A stretch of DNA of 64,000 nt from Sabethes cyaneus (GCF_943734655.1 NC_071354.1:158121142-158185141), one strand, 5' to 3'; shown: positions 47,793-59,059, counted from the first letter of the stretch. Numbers and translations are program-made. The notes: generated from the sequence alone by a model not told the origin.

Positions 47793-48327
47793 AAAAAATC
47801 GGAAGATTGGGATACGTACCCGTCTTTCGATTTTATGCTGTACATATGAACGTGCGATTGCTATAGATCGAATTTAAATTTCAGTTTTCTGCCAATGTGT
47901 TTTTTTTAAATTAAGGGATATTACATGCATTGCGTATAATAGACGGCGTCTAAAACTAGGCGGGTGAAATCGGCAATGTTGCAAATCGAGCAAGAAGTAA
48001 TGTATGCCCAAGCGAGTGAGTATAAGCAGCATCCAGCGCTTACGCAACTGACGCAAGCGTACGATAAGCAACCACCGATGCTGCGTGCATACATCCTGCT
48101 ACCTACTTACTAGCGAGCGCACAGCCTCGAACTGTTTTTCTGCACAGCCCGCTCACAAACCCTACAACTTGTGAGAAGCCAACAGCCCGTGCGGGCTAGC
48201 AGCATACTAGGATATATGGATACTTATTTTCAGTGTTGGGCACCGCTAATTTGCTACTTCGCTAACCGACCAATCGAGGAACGCTAGTTATACTTTATAA
48301 TACATGCTCAGACTAGCCGAATTGTTG
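47793..48327. other. Segment between the two close D copies
   Basis: 535 bp, partly GC-rich (48020-48210) with CAGCATCCAGCGCTTACGC and CCCGTGCGGGCTAGCAGC. No frame or primer-binding site recognised. Confidence 0.4.
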
Positions 48328-48515
48328 TATGTAGAATTTGTTTTACATTCTACTTTTACTTCCTTCATTGATACTGAATTAGCACCAGGAACAATGTGTT
48401 GGTATGCTTGTTCAATGAGATCGCTGAACCAACGGTCTCGTTGTGTTGAACGTTGTCATCAGCTTCGTAGCAAAAAAATGGAATCGAAGCGCAGGCCGTA
48501 GGAATATAAAGTAGT
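48328..48515 (+). repeat. Dispersed repeat D, copy 3
   Basis: Starts TGTAGAATTTGTTTTACATT and is about 95 percent identical by eye to copy 2 over 120 bp. It retains the GTTCAGTGAA end also seen in copy 1, and a MITE begins just after it. Confidence 0.85.
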
Positions 48516-48535
48516 AAGATGTTCAGTGAATTTCA

Positions 48536-48818
48536 CACTCTTAAATAAATTAACCCGGGTTTAGCTAAAACTTGGTTAAAACTACAAAATGCCCTTAAAA
48601 GTTTTTCAAAGTAGTTTTTCAACCAAAAAATTGGTAGTTGGAGCTTAAAAGTGCGTTATTTGTCACGGAGAATAATTCAATAATCGGTAGCAAGTAGCCA
48701 AAATTGGTTGAATTTATTACCCAAAACTTGAGTTTGTACACTTCAAAGTCATTTTGAGTAGTTTCAACCAAGTTTCAGGTAAATCCGACCTATTTACAGA
48801 TAGAATCATCTAAGAGTG
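48536..48818. mobile_element. MITE with CACTCTTA ends
   Basis: CACTCTTA(A)AT at the left and ATCTAAGAGTG at the right. Inside, AAAACTTGGTTAAAACTAC faces the inverse of GAAACTTGGTTGAAACTAC. 283 bp, no coding. The TSD is not certain. Confidence 0.75.
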
Positions 48819-49976
48819 CATCAACCAGCTCATAAGAAATTCCATACCATGTTTGCAACAATCCATACCTATAAAAATGGATTTCTGTCTGTCTGTCCCT
48901 ATGTTCCTTTTAGAATCAAAAACTACTGAACCGATCGGCGTGTAAATTTGCATGTAGGGGTTTTTGGGGCTACGCAAGGTTTTCTCGATGGCAAAAGACC
49001 CCTCCCCGCACTAAGAGGGGGGGGGGGAGCTTCCATACAAATCTATGCCTATAAAAATGGATTTCTATCTGCCTTATGTTCCTTATAGAATCGAAAACTA
49101 CTGAATCGATCAGAGTGAAAATTTGCATGCAGGAGTTTTTGGTGCCAGGGAAGGTTCTTATGATGGTTAGAAATCCCTCCCCTCACTAAGAGGGGGGGGC
49201 TCCCCCTATAAAAAAAATTATGTCTGTCTGCCCGTATGTTCCTTATAGAATCGAAAACTACTGAAGCGATCGGCGTGAAAATTTGCATATAGGGGTTTTT
49301 GGGGCCAGGGAAGGTTCTTATGATGGTTAGAGACCCCTTCTTTCACTAAGAGGGGGGCTCCCATACAAATGAAACACAAATTTCTGCATAACTCGAGAAC
49401 TAATCAAGCAAATGGAACAAAATTTTACACGTGGGTGTTTTTGGAGACAAGAATTTTTTCTATGGTGAATTGAGACCCCTCCCACTTTAGGAGGTGGGGG
49501 GGGGGGCTCCTATACAAATGAAATACAAATTTTCTCATAACTCGAAAACTAATTAATCAAATGGCACCGTATTTGGCATGTGGGTGTTTTTGGAGGCATG
49601 AATTTTTTCTATGATGAATTAGGACCCCTTTCCCTTTTTAGCAGGGGGGCTCCCATGCAATTGAAATACGAATTTCCTCATAACTCGAAAAGTAATCAAG
49701 CAAATGGAACCAAATTTGTCATGTGGGGTTTTGGAGGCAGGAATCTTCTCAATGATGGTTTGAGACTCCTCACCCCTGTGCTAGGGGGATAAGGACTCTC
49801 ATACAAATAAAACAGAAATTTTGGCGTAACTCAAAAACTTATCGAACTCGAGAAATTTTAGACTAATTCATAAAACATTAGTCAAGAACAAGACCGTCAA
49901 AAACTATCAATAGTAACATTAGATAATTCAGCGCGAGACGGCCACAGACCACGAGTGTTGCCGGCGACCTGCTGTC

Positions 49977-50169
49977 AGCCACGTAGCCAGAAGGGGGGCC
50001 CCGGGGGCCCAATTTTGATTTTAACTGTTTTATAAGCATATTTTTGCGTTTAGAACTACAATACATTGAATGTATTGTGATGTATTATATTTATAAGCAG
50101 TAAGATATGCATATAATGTATTAGGAGCCAAGATAGGGCTCCTGGCCCCCACCTCTGGCTACGTGGCTG
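49977..50169. mobile_element. MITE with 9-bp TSD inside the Helitron
   Basis: AGCCACGTAGCCAGA at the left is perfectly inverted at the right end (…TCTGGCTACGTGGCT). CCTGCTGTC flanks it at 49968-49976 and 50170-50178. A 9-bp (possibly 10-bp) TSD fits Mutator-like transposition. The element separates two halves of the Helitron GC module that are contiguous at 62783. Confidence 0.9.
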
Positions 50170-50289
50170 CCTGCTGTCGAAAGCGCCGGCCACTGCGGGG
50201 GGCAGCCCCCCGTAGAGATCACCTCTATCTAGGTTTATTCATTTTCCTAGATCTACTGACCTCTATTACTTTCCTTCAGTTGGGTCACC

Positions 50290-50445
50290 CCTGCGATATG
50301 GTACTTTTTACGAAAAGATTTTCCGTGAAATGGTACATCCCGCTTAAGGTTTTTCGCGAAATGGTATTTTGCGAAACTCTATATTCCGAGGTATGATCAA
50401 CCGAGAATTGGTGTTCCGCAAAATGGTATTCGGCGAAATGGTTTG
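50290..50445 (+). repeat. CGAAATGGTA iterons
   Basis: Six or seven imperfect copies of (G)CGAAATGGTA(T/C) with facing TTTTTCGCGAAA words, in the last part of the Helitron. Confidence 0.65.
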
Positions 50446-50849
50446 TAATGATGGCGAATATTTAAATGCTATCCGCTTTATTTTATAAGGCTAAGCAATG
50501 GGGGCAGTTGTTTTCTACTTTACTGTGAGGAAAATTTGTATATTAAAACACCTATGAACTCCCCAGGAACTTGCAAAACTCGAGATTGTGACAAAGGTCA
50601 TCCGAGATTCACGATTTATGTACAACACAGTTTAAATTGTGGCAATACGAAGTTTGTCGGGTTAGCTAGTGTCTAAATAAAATTCGTATTGCGTGAGCGT
50701 CGGTGCAAGCAAAATCATAAACGAGCGAAATGAAAATATTTTTATCCAGCTGAATTTTGTTACCTGTCCTATGAACAGGTTGAAAATGCGGACGAGTCGT
50801 CACTGTGTCCACTGCCAAATCTAATTTCAACTTCGACGAGAAGAACGTA

Positions 50850-51600
50850 ACAAAAAGAGGCAAACGAAAACAAGTGAAACCGAAAAAGAAAAGAAAAATA
50901 ACCGGAGAAAAGTGGCCTAGCGGGATATAAAAGCAGGTATATGAGACAAAAAAGACGAATAAAGGGAATAGGAAAGTGCAGACTCGAGAAAAAGAAGGAA
51001 AACAGGGCAGAAATTAATATTAAATGGAAAGAAAAAAGTGGAAACGGAAGACAGAATGGATCAAATGGAAAAGAAAAATAGAACGTGATAGAAAAAGAAG
51101 CAAGCAGTACATAATAAGAGAAAGAACGGAACAGAAGAATGAAAAAACAAATGACGAACGGACGAAAAAACGAGTTTATCAGTGGAAAAAAATTAAACCA
51201 GGACTGAAAAAAAAAGAAAAAAGTCGAAACGGATCAAAAAATGACCATAACTAGACTGAAAAAAGGAGAAAAGGGGCCTGAAAACTGAAAAAAAAAACAG
51301 AAAAACGGAACAGAGGATATTCGGACTCAAGAAAAGGACGCAAAACGGGACAGGAAATGACGAGAAAATGAATGGACAAAGAAGAAACAGCGGACAGGAA
51401 AAATAATAGAGAAAAAGAAGTCGAAACAAGAAAGGTAATGCAGAAAATAAGAGAAACCAAAACGGAAATGTATAATAATGAGAGAGAGAAAAAAAGAAAG
51501 CCGATCCGAGAACGAGATATAAAATGAGAAATTTGAGACAAAAAACGAGAAAATTCGATAGAAAAAGAAGAAAAGAAAAATACGATAAATCAACTAGTAA
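50850..51600 (+). repeat. Purine-rich degenerate tract, about 750 bp
   Basis: The plus strand is overwhelmingly A and G (AAACGAAAACAAG, GAAAAAGAAGG, GGACAGGAAAAATAATAG), with almost no pyrimidine runs. Long frames on both strands (lysine-rich on plus, phenylalanine/serine-rich on minus) are composition artefacts. Confidence 0.75.
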
Positions 51601-52359
51601 ACAACCCTAGGGGTTGTACGAAAGGGTGAGGTTACGAATACCACGCGTGAGGCACAGACCTTCGTTCGTTTCTTGTTGCTGAGTGAATCGGCCAAAATGC
51701 CGTCCTAGAAGTCATATAATTATGTTGGCGTACAAGCTCCAAGTAATATTTCAGGCTAAATCTGAATATCATCCATCAATCGGCCTTTTTAAAGGCCACT
51801 AGGTAATAACTGCAGATAAAATTGAAATTTCTTGAATTGAATGATTGGCGATGTTCTCGCATTTTGACAATTTTTGGATGACTTGTAGTTGTAGTTGTAG
51901 TTGAAGAAGTTAGCTTAATTAAAGAGGTTGCGTACAACTACGATCAAACCGAAAAAATTAATAACTATTTTGGATTATCATTTACAACACTGATTCGCAT
52001 TCGTCATTTTCCAGGCAATTGTTAATTGATAGCACCATTCATTGTGATAGACTGATCTAAAGTAAAATCGTCTTACAACTAACATGTGGACAGCCAGTTA
52101 AAATATCAATTAACTAACATCCTATGCAGCTTGGATAGAAATATTGAAACTATAATAAGCAACTGGCGCAAAGCAGTAAATGAAACGCTCAAAAACTATT
52201 CTCGGATAAGACAGTCGCTGATTTTCCTCGTTTTGAGAATTGCTGCGTCACGTTACATGCAAGAATATCACTAGAGCTATGTTTCCGTGCATGACAACAA
52301 TTTCAAACGAATTCTTTTAGCGTATGGATGCAATCTAGCAATCTTAGCTGCTCACTCTT
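51601..52359. other. Spacer, no gene seen
   Basis: A TTGTAG tandem of four units at 51881-51904 (TGTAGTTGTAGTTGTAGTTG). Nothing else to report. Confidence 0.4.
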
Positions 52360-52720
52360 CTATGATGTTCGGCTTTCAGGATCAGGACATCAAATTGAAC
52401 TAGATACAGTGTTTAAAGATAAAATAGCTTGAAGCAACGAGGTGGTTTCACAATTTAACAAAATTGTTTACTTTCAGGACATCAAATTTGACTAGGTTAA
52501 ATGTTACCTTTTTACTATGGAGTGTATGAAAGACTGTTATAAATATATTACTGTTGAATTGCTAGACATCTTATCTATCCAACGACATATTAACAGTTAT
52601 GTTTCGTTCAGTAGTATAGTAGCTATTAGCATTTGATATCTTTTATTCAAAGGTACACTTCTGTTTTCGTTTTCACAAATTGCTATCCGGTATAGTAAAC
52701 AAAGACGTAGTCCTACCTCA
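52360..52720 (-). repeat. Diverged inverted relative of the element at 20297
   Basis: The minus strand begins GGTAGGACTACGTCTTTG near 52716 and, further on, has AACCTAGTCAAATTTGATGTCC (52487-52508) and TCTAGTTCAATTTGATGTCC (52386-52405), about 100 bp apart, matching the 95-bp units at 20600-20900. Confidence 0.55.
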
Positions 52721-55540
52721 AAGGCAAGTGAATGCAAACCAAAAAGCTTTTAATATACTCAATTTTTAATTTTGAAAAGTACAGCAAGTACAAACAAAAT
52801 AAATAATAATCCAGGATTGAATTATCATTGGCGCGTATCCATCCGTTTTCCTCACGGTGAAAAATCCCTCCAACGGTATCACCCATTGACACCCTAGTTC
52901 ATCCGTGTAAAGCATCAAATACACACCGCCATTCGATTCGGTCGGAAGGAAGCATCAGACAAGAAGGCACCGGCGTGGCAGAGAGGTGACTGAATGCTAC
53001 CATAATTCAAATTCTTAACTCAATTATTCCTGGCAATTTATCCGCCTCTGAAAGCAAAATGGCAGCTGCGGAAACCGGATACGACTGTGTGACGTTGCCG
53101 GTTCCCAACACGTATTCCACCCGGGAAACGGGAAAGATGAAGTGCCGTGCATAAATAAAAAATGCGACCAGCTCGAAAAGTGCATGAACATTAAAAGAAG
53201 CAGCAATTACCAGTTCAGGCAGGCCACCCGAGCGGCAATCCTAGAGCCATCCTACAGAGAGGAAAGGTTGCTACCGGTGGGTGGTGGTGGCATGGCATAG
53301 CATCGGTGGTGGTCTGGTTTGGTACATCCACCGGTCTTGGTTGTTTGTCGGAGGATGAAAAAAACCCGGGGATCGACGAGAGCAAACACCTTCACCCCGG
53401 TGAACGGCGCCTAAGAGAAGCTGAAAGGATGTAGCATCAAGAATGTATACTTGGCTCTCACTACCGGCCGGGACGGCTTAAGGTGAATCTTTTGTTTGGG
53501 TTAAAGGTTGCCGAAGAGATGAGCCTTTTTGTTCGTAACGACATAAGAAATTTTATGACTGATGGTAGAATGAAATTACGAATTAAACCTCCTAGTATAT
53601 TTTGAGGGAAAATAAGCAGTAGACTAGTATTTAAGGCACAAAAAATCAGGTTTGATTTATACACTTTGATACGATAGAGAGAAAAAACAAATCACCAGCT
53701 AATTAATTTCAACTGCCGCTTCTTTCAGTTTGCACTCAATGATCAGCATCAGCATCTCGCCAGTTCACCAACTTAGAGACCGAGAGTCTGCCAGCTCGGT
53801 AGGCTTCGCAGTTTTCTTTCTTCACGTCAGCATCCGTTCCTAGTCGCTAGAGCGCATCACTTCAAAAATGCAGAAGCCTTTTCAAGTGACATCCCATCTA
53901 CACTCCTGTTAAACACTCAAGCCTACTGCAAGACTCATCGTGAAAGGATGCCAAGAGCATAAAAATGCACTTTCATGTTGAGCTGTCGTGTTCCATTTTT
54001 TTTGCCGTTCCGATGTAGAGTCATCTACGTACTGAACTTTCGTCCCGTTGCTTATGCAGCAGCTTGGCGTTCTGCAGCTGGGCTCAATCAGGATGTACTT
54101 TTCATAAGTGTTTATTTTCAGCCGTCTTTTCCCCGAAAAGTAAACAAGTAAACAGGAACTTATCCACTTTGCTGTTCTTGGTAGCGACGAGAGAGATCCC
54201 TGAAGGGCGAACTTGTCCTCCACCATCTACCGGAACAATACGTGCCGCAGGAATTCCGACGAATCCCGTCGGGTTGGTGTTTATCTTTTTAATTAGAAAT
54301 CTGCTCTCTGCCAGCGGTATTACACTCTTAGCGAGGAAATTATGTATTTAGATCATTAATAATTTTCCAGGCCCTCCGCCGCCGCACTGTTAAGTCGGTA
54401 GTCGAAAACCGCCCAGCTTAAGCGCAATGATCCCAGGATCTAACTTCAATCAACATCGCCAGACGCTACTACGGTCGTATCTCGCATCTATGTGGAAGCC
54501 AACTTCCTACAATGATAAATTGTTTATTTTTTAATTAAACCTTGCAACATTACGCCACTGTGACACAGTATTGTCATCCCAAATTAAATGAATCCCGCCA
54601 GAGTCCTAGCTGGCTGGTTGGGCTGAAAAGCTTTCCCTTACTTTATTTAGATCCCTCTCTCACCAACTAGTCGCCTCTTGGATATCTCAGCAAAGGATCC
54701 AGTGACAGTTCATAAATCCTCGACCGTCGTTCCAACGCGTTGGTTGTGCTGCTGCTGCTGCTGCTGCTGCTGCTGTAGCAGCTGATTATAATTCACCAGT
54801 TTTATTATCACCTTACCTGCTACTAATACAACTATGTACAAGCGAAAATCCCCGCATACTTTCCACGTGGTTGCCGGTGCGCGGTCATTTCTCTCCATGC
54901 TGCTGCTGCTGCTGGCTGGTTGGTTGCAAGCAACGTTCACGCAGGATCCCATCAGCAAACGGCAGCCGGCCAACTAATTACCTACCTAGAATCCTAACGG
55001 TAAACTGCATTGCACCGTACTGGCTGGCTAACGTGGAAGATAGGATGCTGCTACGAGGGGTAGAACTAGGTATCAGCGCGATGCAAGATAGCGCAAGAAA
55101 TATAAGATTGACTTCTGATCTAAATGCCATAATTTTCATTTTATGCTTTTGCAGAAAGAACTAGAGAAATGCACCGGCCGCCGCGCAGCGCCGATGGTAA
55201 TTCGGTGCATTAGAGGAGCTTAATTTATTAGTAGCGAGCGTTGATTTGCCCTTACAATAGCCGGAAAATAAAGTTTGTCGACGGCAAAGTTTTTGCTGTC
55301 AAACTAATAAGTTACCCGATTTTTGTGCTTTGAATAGTTTTGCTAGCGAAAGTGCTGAATAGATGTTGTACAAATATATAACTGTTAAACATAACGTAGC
55401 AACTACAACCATAAAACTGCAATTACAATGTTCTGCAGCTCAGAAACACTTGAGAAAGTTTAATTTAGAAGAATAAGTATGATCAATTGAGGTTGAATCA
55501 AAGGTATTTTGCCGTATACAGTGATCAAAAATTCCCTTCC
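52721..55540. other. Low-copy region, no gene recognised
   Basis: GC-richer than average between 52840 and 55240. CTG runs at 54749-54775 and 54898-54915; a GGTGGTGGT block at 53279-53295. At 54371 a TTTTCCAG precedes a 16-codon GC-rich frame (ALRRRTVKSVVENRPA, stop), a weak exon candidate. Frames at 53909-54226 (minus) and 54064-54351 have no domain. Confidence 0.35.
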
Positions 55541-55544
55541 AGTT

Positions 55545-55640
55545 GACCTCGAGGTGTGACACTGGCCCAATAAGCCAGGCGTCGTATGTTCGAACCTCGG
55601 CTGAGAGTGGCTGTTAAAGTCAATAGGATCGTAGCAATAG
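55545..55640 (+). mobile_element. SINE family A, fragment
   Basis: ACTGGCCCAATAAGCCAGGC then GTCGTATGTTCGAACCTCGG (box B) and ATAGGATCGTAGCAATAG. The 3' body is lost. Confidence 0.65.
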
Positions 55641-55700
55641 AAACGCAAATGTTTTGCATGTACTTTAACAGATTTCTGCGAGAAGCACTTTGGATTAGAT

Positions 55701-56025
55701 CAGTGGTGCCCAGGCATAGGCATGGTGCGGGCCAAATCAGATCGCCCATGAATGCCGCGGGCCGCAATAATCTCTGGCCATTCTTGTGCATAACAAAATG
55801 TAAAATATGCGACAGCAAAAACATTTTCTAGGAATCGCCACAAGATTTAAACCGGAAAGCATTCAGATTCATAACATGCACGAGGCATTATGACTAAACT
55901 CAGGGACTCCTATGTCATCAAACAATTTTCTCATAAGTCCACCATCTTTCAGATCAGTCCGCGGGCCGCACGGATCATCTCGAAGGGCCACATGCGGCCC
56001 GCGGGCCGCAGTTTGGCCATCACTG
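55701..56025. mobile_element. hAT-type MITE, 325 bp, with 8-bp TSD
   Basis: CAGTGGTGCCCAGGC at the left and GCAGTTTGGCCATCACTG at the right, flanked by GATTAGAT at 55693-55700 and 56026-56033. The 8-bp TSD and CAGTG ends are hAT hallmarks. Subterminal GCGGGCCGC words occur at 55757, 55971, 55997 and 56001. Confidence 0.9.
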
Positions 56026-56034
56026 GATTAGATT

Positions 56035-57573
56035 GTTAGAATTTTGGATAGGCAAACACCCTAACTTGTTGGATAGTTGGATGGTTGTATGAACTTGGAA
56101 TTTACAGACCATAAAATACTTGAACGTTTAGATTCTCTTTTCGTGGATTAATAGATTTTCGTATTTCTGAATTTATGGTTCCTTGAATTGTCGCAAACTA
56201 AAATTCTTAAATTCTCAGATTCTTGGTTTCTTGTATGGTTGAATTTTTCAGATTGTAAAATTTTGGGATTCTGGGGTTTCTAGATATTACGACTTTTGGA
56301 TGGATAAATTTTTAAATTTTCAGATTTCCAGTTGCTCGGATTGCATTTGTGAATTTTCCTATAGAAATCTAATACAGAAATACAGAAAACCCACAGTCCT
56401 AGAAATCAATGAATTGAAGAATCCAAGGATCTAATAACCCAATAACCCGTAGTTCCAAGATCCCAGCAATCCGGTTACCCTGGAATCCAAGAATACTTGA
56501 GTTCCAGGGATCCAGGGATGCAAGAATCTAAAGATTATTGAATTATTCGATCCCCGAATGCCGAAATTCTTACATTTTTGAACGCTTGGTTGCTTAAACT
56601 CGTTAATTTCAAAACTCCTGAACTACTGGAGTTTTTGAACGCTACTATTGGGCTGTTGAATTTCAGGATTTTTGAATTCAAATATTTCCAGGTTTTTCGA
56701 GTCTCGGGTACTGGGGTTATTGGACTGCTTGCATTTTTGAATTTGAAATTATTCGACACGCGGTAATTTGAGGTTTCGTATTCTAGGACTCGTTAATTCT
56801 TGAATTCTTGATAATGACTATACACGAAAAAAATGCCATGCGCAGAAATGGTAGCCAATGATTCATTTAAAGTAGAATTCTTTAAACTTTCAGCAAAAAA
56901 ACAACGTTATACAGTTCGGACTCGATTATTCAAGTGAAAAACTAATTTTTTTTTTCAATAGTTTTTCAACACTTTTTCAATAGTAAACACGTTTTCAACA
57001 TAAACACGTTTCAAAAACCCATTTAATTTTTTTTTTCATCCGGATAGTCGAGTCCGACCTGTGGTTATGTTTTCACTTCATTGCTTTATTGAAACTCCTC
57101 TCCATAACCGGGTGCTCGATACTTGCCCTTGGCACCGCTCGTGAGGTTTTGGGCAATGCAATGGTAGGACCAACTTTTGATACTTTTACCGTCGCTGTGT
57201 TTTCAAAGCCAGCTTGTTCCCCATTAGGCGTTCAACGAAGTTTGGCCTTCATGATGGAGCATGACTCAATTTGGCGAAGTTCCGGCTAATCTCTGGATAC
57301 CAAAACGGTCCTCAGATTTTTCGGATTGGATGCTTGAACTTTTGAATTTCGATATACTTGAAATCCTGAATTCTGAGATTCTTCTGCTTACTATTTTCCA
57401 GATTGTGGAATTCTAGGATTCTCGAGTTCATGGATGATGCTTGGTATAGTGAATTCCGCAAACCCTGGATTCTTGAATTTTCGGATTGATGAACTCTTTT
57501 ATTTTTGGATCGTTAGAACTTTGGATTTTTGGATTTCGAATTGTTGGAGCTATGAGTTACCTAATTTATAAAG
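56035..57573 (-). repeat. Degenerate GAATCCAA array, mostly minus polarity
   Basis: Words such as TTCTTGGTTTCTTGTATGG, TTTTGGGATTCTGGGGTTTC and TTTTTGAATTCAAATATTTC. A block at 56362-56540 flips to plus polarity (GAATCCAAGGATCTAATAAC). Interrupted by a MITE (56910-57062) and a low-copy segment (57063-57305). Confidence 0.6.
56910..57062. mobile_element. pogo-like MITE
   Basis: TACAGTTCGGACTCGATTAT at the left and, inverted, ACAGGTCGGACTCGACTATC at the right, with long T runs inside. TA is present at the left and decayed at the right. TIRs of this type are known from pogo/Tigger elements (recognition from memory). Confidence 0.7.
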
Positions 57574-57597
57574 TTTTTGACTCTTAAATTATTAGAT
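57574..57597 (+). repeat. 24-bp direct repeat, left
   Basis: Begins TTTTTGACTC and ends AATTATTAGAT. Identical to 58832-58855. The likely target of the insertion between them. Confidence 0.9.
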
Positions 57598-58831
57598 AAC
57601 GCGTGCAGGGCGCTATATCTCTGCATATTAATGTTGATAGGAGGAAATGCTTATCAACTTAGGGACTATATTGGCACATTGTGCCTGATTTTTAATTTCA
57701 GGTATAATAAATTTAAATTGGTCACAACGTTTTCAAGCCACCGTAAATCTCGCATGTGCATAATATTTCTCGGTATAAATTTTCAAACTATGGTTCATTA
57801 TGTAGTACCATTACCATTATATTTCATTTATAAAAAAGTTGTATTTTTGATCTTACTTTTCTTAATTACTGGCTTTACACGAAAGTTTCCGAATATCCAG
57901 GTTAGTCTCATACAACCGGTGCTTACATACTGAGAATCTTTTCGTATGGTAATTTAGCATCGTTTGCTTTCGTGTCTAACTCGTTGCATTTTTCCGACAG
58001 CGGTTGTTTTAGAACGCCATTTTGAAGTAATTTGAGCACACTTAGCAATGGTGCGTTTACAAACCGGAAGTTTTATTGAAATCTTATAAACGTGCATTTT
58101 AATCGTAAAATCGGTTACCTAGGAACATCGCGCGTCAAATATCAAATATCAATAACTTTTATACAGCTCCCTAATAAAGTAATCAGAGTTTTTATGCAAG
58201 TTCAATGATCGAAGGATGCCAAAAGGTATCTCGCGCAGTCAATGTTTTCGATTTAATTGCCAAAATAAACACGTTTGTCTCAGGACAGCTTTCATGCATA
58301 GTAACAAATGTCAATCGGTATTTAATAACTGACCGCGCGCGATTTCGAACAAATTGAATATGTTGATAGCACATAACTTTCGGTGCGGTAAACTGATTTC
58401 TCATAGTTTCTTCCTATATCGGTATGTCGGATCTCCACTACCTGTTTCGCAATGGCCACGTAACCAAAAACGTCCTCAAATCGCACGCGAGCTCGAATGA
58501 CTGTGATCGCACCACCTGCCTCGGTGGATCCAGATCAATTCCTTTCTACTAACAACAACTCCTTCCTGTGACACTTGTGGATGATGCAGAGGATTCCTCG
58601 GTCTCTGGTAGCAGCAAGTGTCGGACTAACATTCCTTCCCCTCCCAAATTGACCTGCATGGGCGTGGCCAGCTTTGCTATTGATCATCACAAAGAATTAG
58701 ATCACCAGAAAATGCACACTGAGAATGATCTGCTACTCCCAAGCATCATTCTGATGGTGCTTTGTGTAATCTCAGCTGATCTAGATCAATCGCGGGCAAC
58801 TCACGGGCGGTCACACTATGCTATGCTATGC
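57598..58831 (+). mobile_element. Unclassified insertion of 1,234 bp with 24-bp TSD
   Basis: Bounded by identical 24-bp direct repeats that are part of the degenerate array. The first 830 bp are AT-rich; 58430-58800 is GC-richer (CCTCGGTGGATCCAGATC, CTCGGTCTCTGGTAGCAGC). It ends in (CTATG)n (CACTATGCTATGCTATGC), a short tandem tail like those of some non-LTR elements and their SINEs. No domain found in the frames at 57577-57933 or 58568-58885. A 5'-truncated retroposon is the best guess. Confidence 0.6.
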
Positions 58832-58855
58832 TTTTTGACTCTTAAATTATTAGAT
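58832..58855 (+). repeat. 24-bp direct repeat, right
   Basis: Partner of 57574-57597, directly after the CTATG tail. Confidence 0.9.
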
Positions 58856-59056
58856 CATTTGATTAGTCGAGGCTTCGTTTGTTGAATTCTAGGTTTCTTC
58901 GATTTTTGGGTTATTGGACCCCAGGATTCTTAGATCCAAGAATTCTTGGATTCACAGTTTTTAAGTTGCTTGAATTCTTGAGTTCCGGATCTTTTGAATA
59001 CCTGGATTCATGGATTTATAGATTCTCTATTCCTGGATTCTTGGTTTCTTGGATTC
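58856..59056 (-). repeat. Degenerate GAATCCAA array, continuation
   Basis: GGATTCTTAGATCCAAGAAT, TTCTTGGATTCACAG and GGATTCTTGGTTTCTTGGAT continue the array of 56035-57573 beyond the insertion. Confidence 0.7.
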
Positions 59057-59059
59057 TTA

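Larger units (their letters stand above)
48862..50669 (+). mobile_element. Non-autonomous Helitron, 1,808 bp, with nested MITE
   Basis: Starts TCCATACCTATAAAAATGG after an A and ends GTCGGGTTAGCTAG before a T. The 3' hairpin is GGCAA/TTGTC around TACGAAGT. It contains five to six minisatellite units (48900-49790), the GC module broken by a MITE (49930-50215), and a CGAAATGGTA iteron zone (50300-50440). No helicase coding. Confidence 0.85.

Noticed and set aside
47634..48515. LTR retrotransposon with 150-bp LTRs
   Set aside because: No TG/CA ends, primer-binding site, polypurine tract or gag-pol coding between the copies; kept only as a hypothesis in the findings.
51024..51593. Long lysine-rich (plus) and phenylalanine-rich (minus) frames
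   Set aside because: They follow from the purine-only composition, which lacks stop-forming pyrimidines; no domain.
57577..57933. 118-codon hydrophobic frame in the unknown insertion
   Set aside because: AT-rich composition explains the hydrophobic residues; no motif, and the first codons belong to the flanking TSD.
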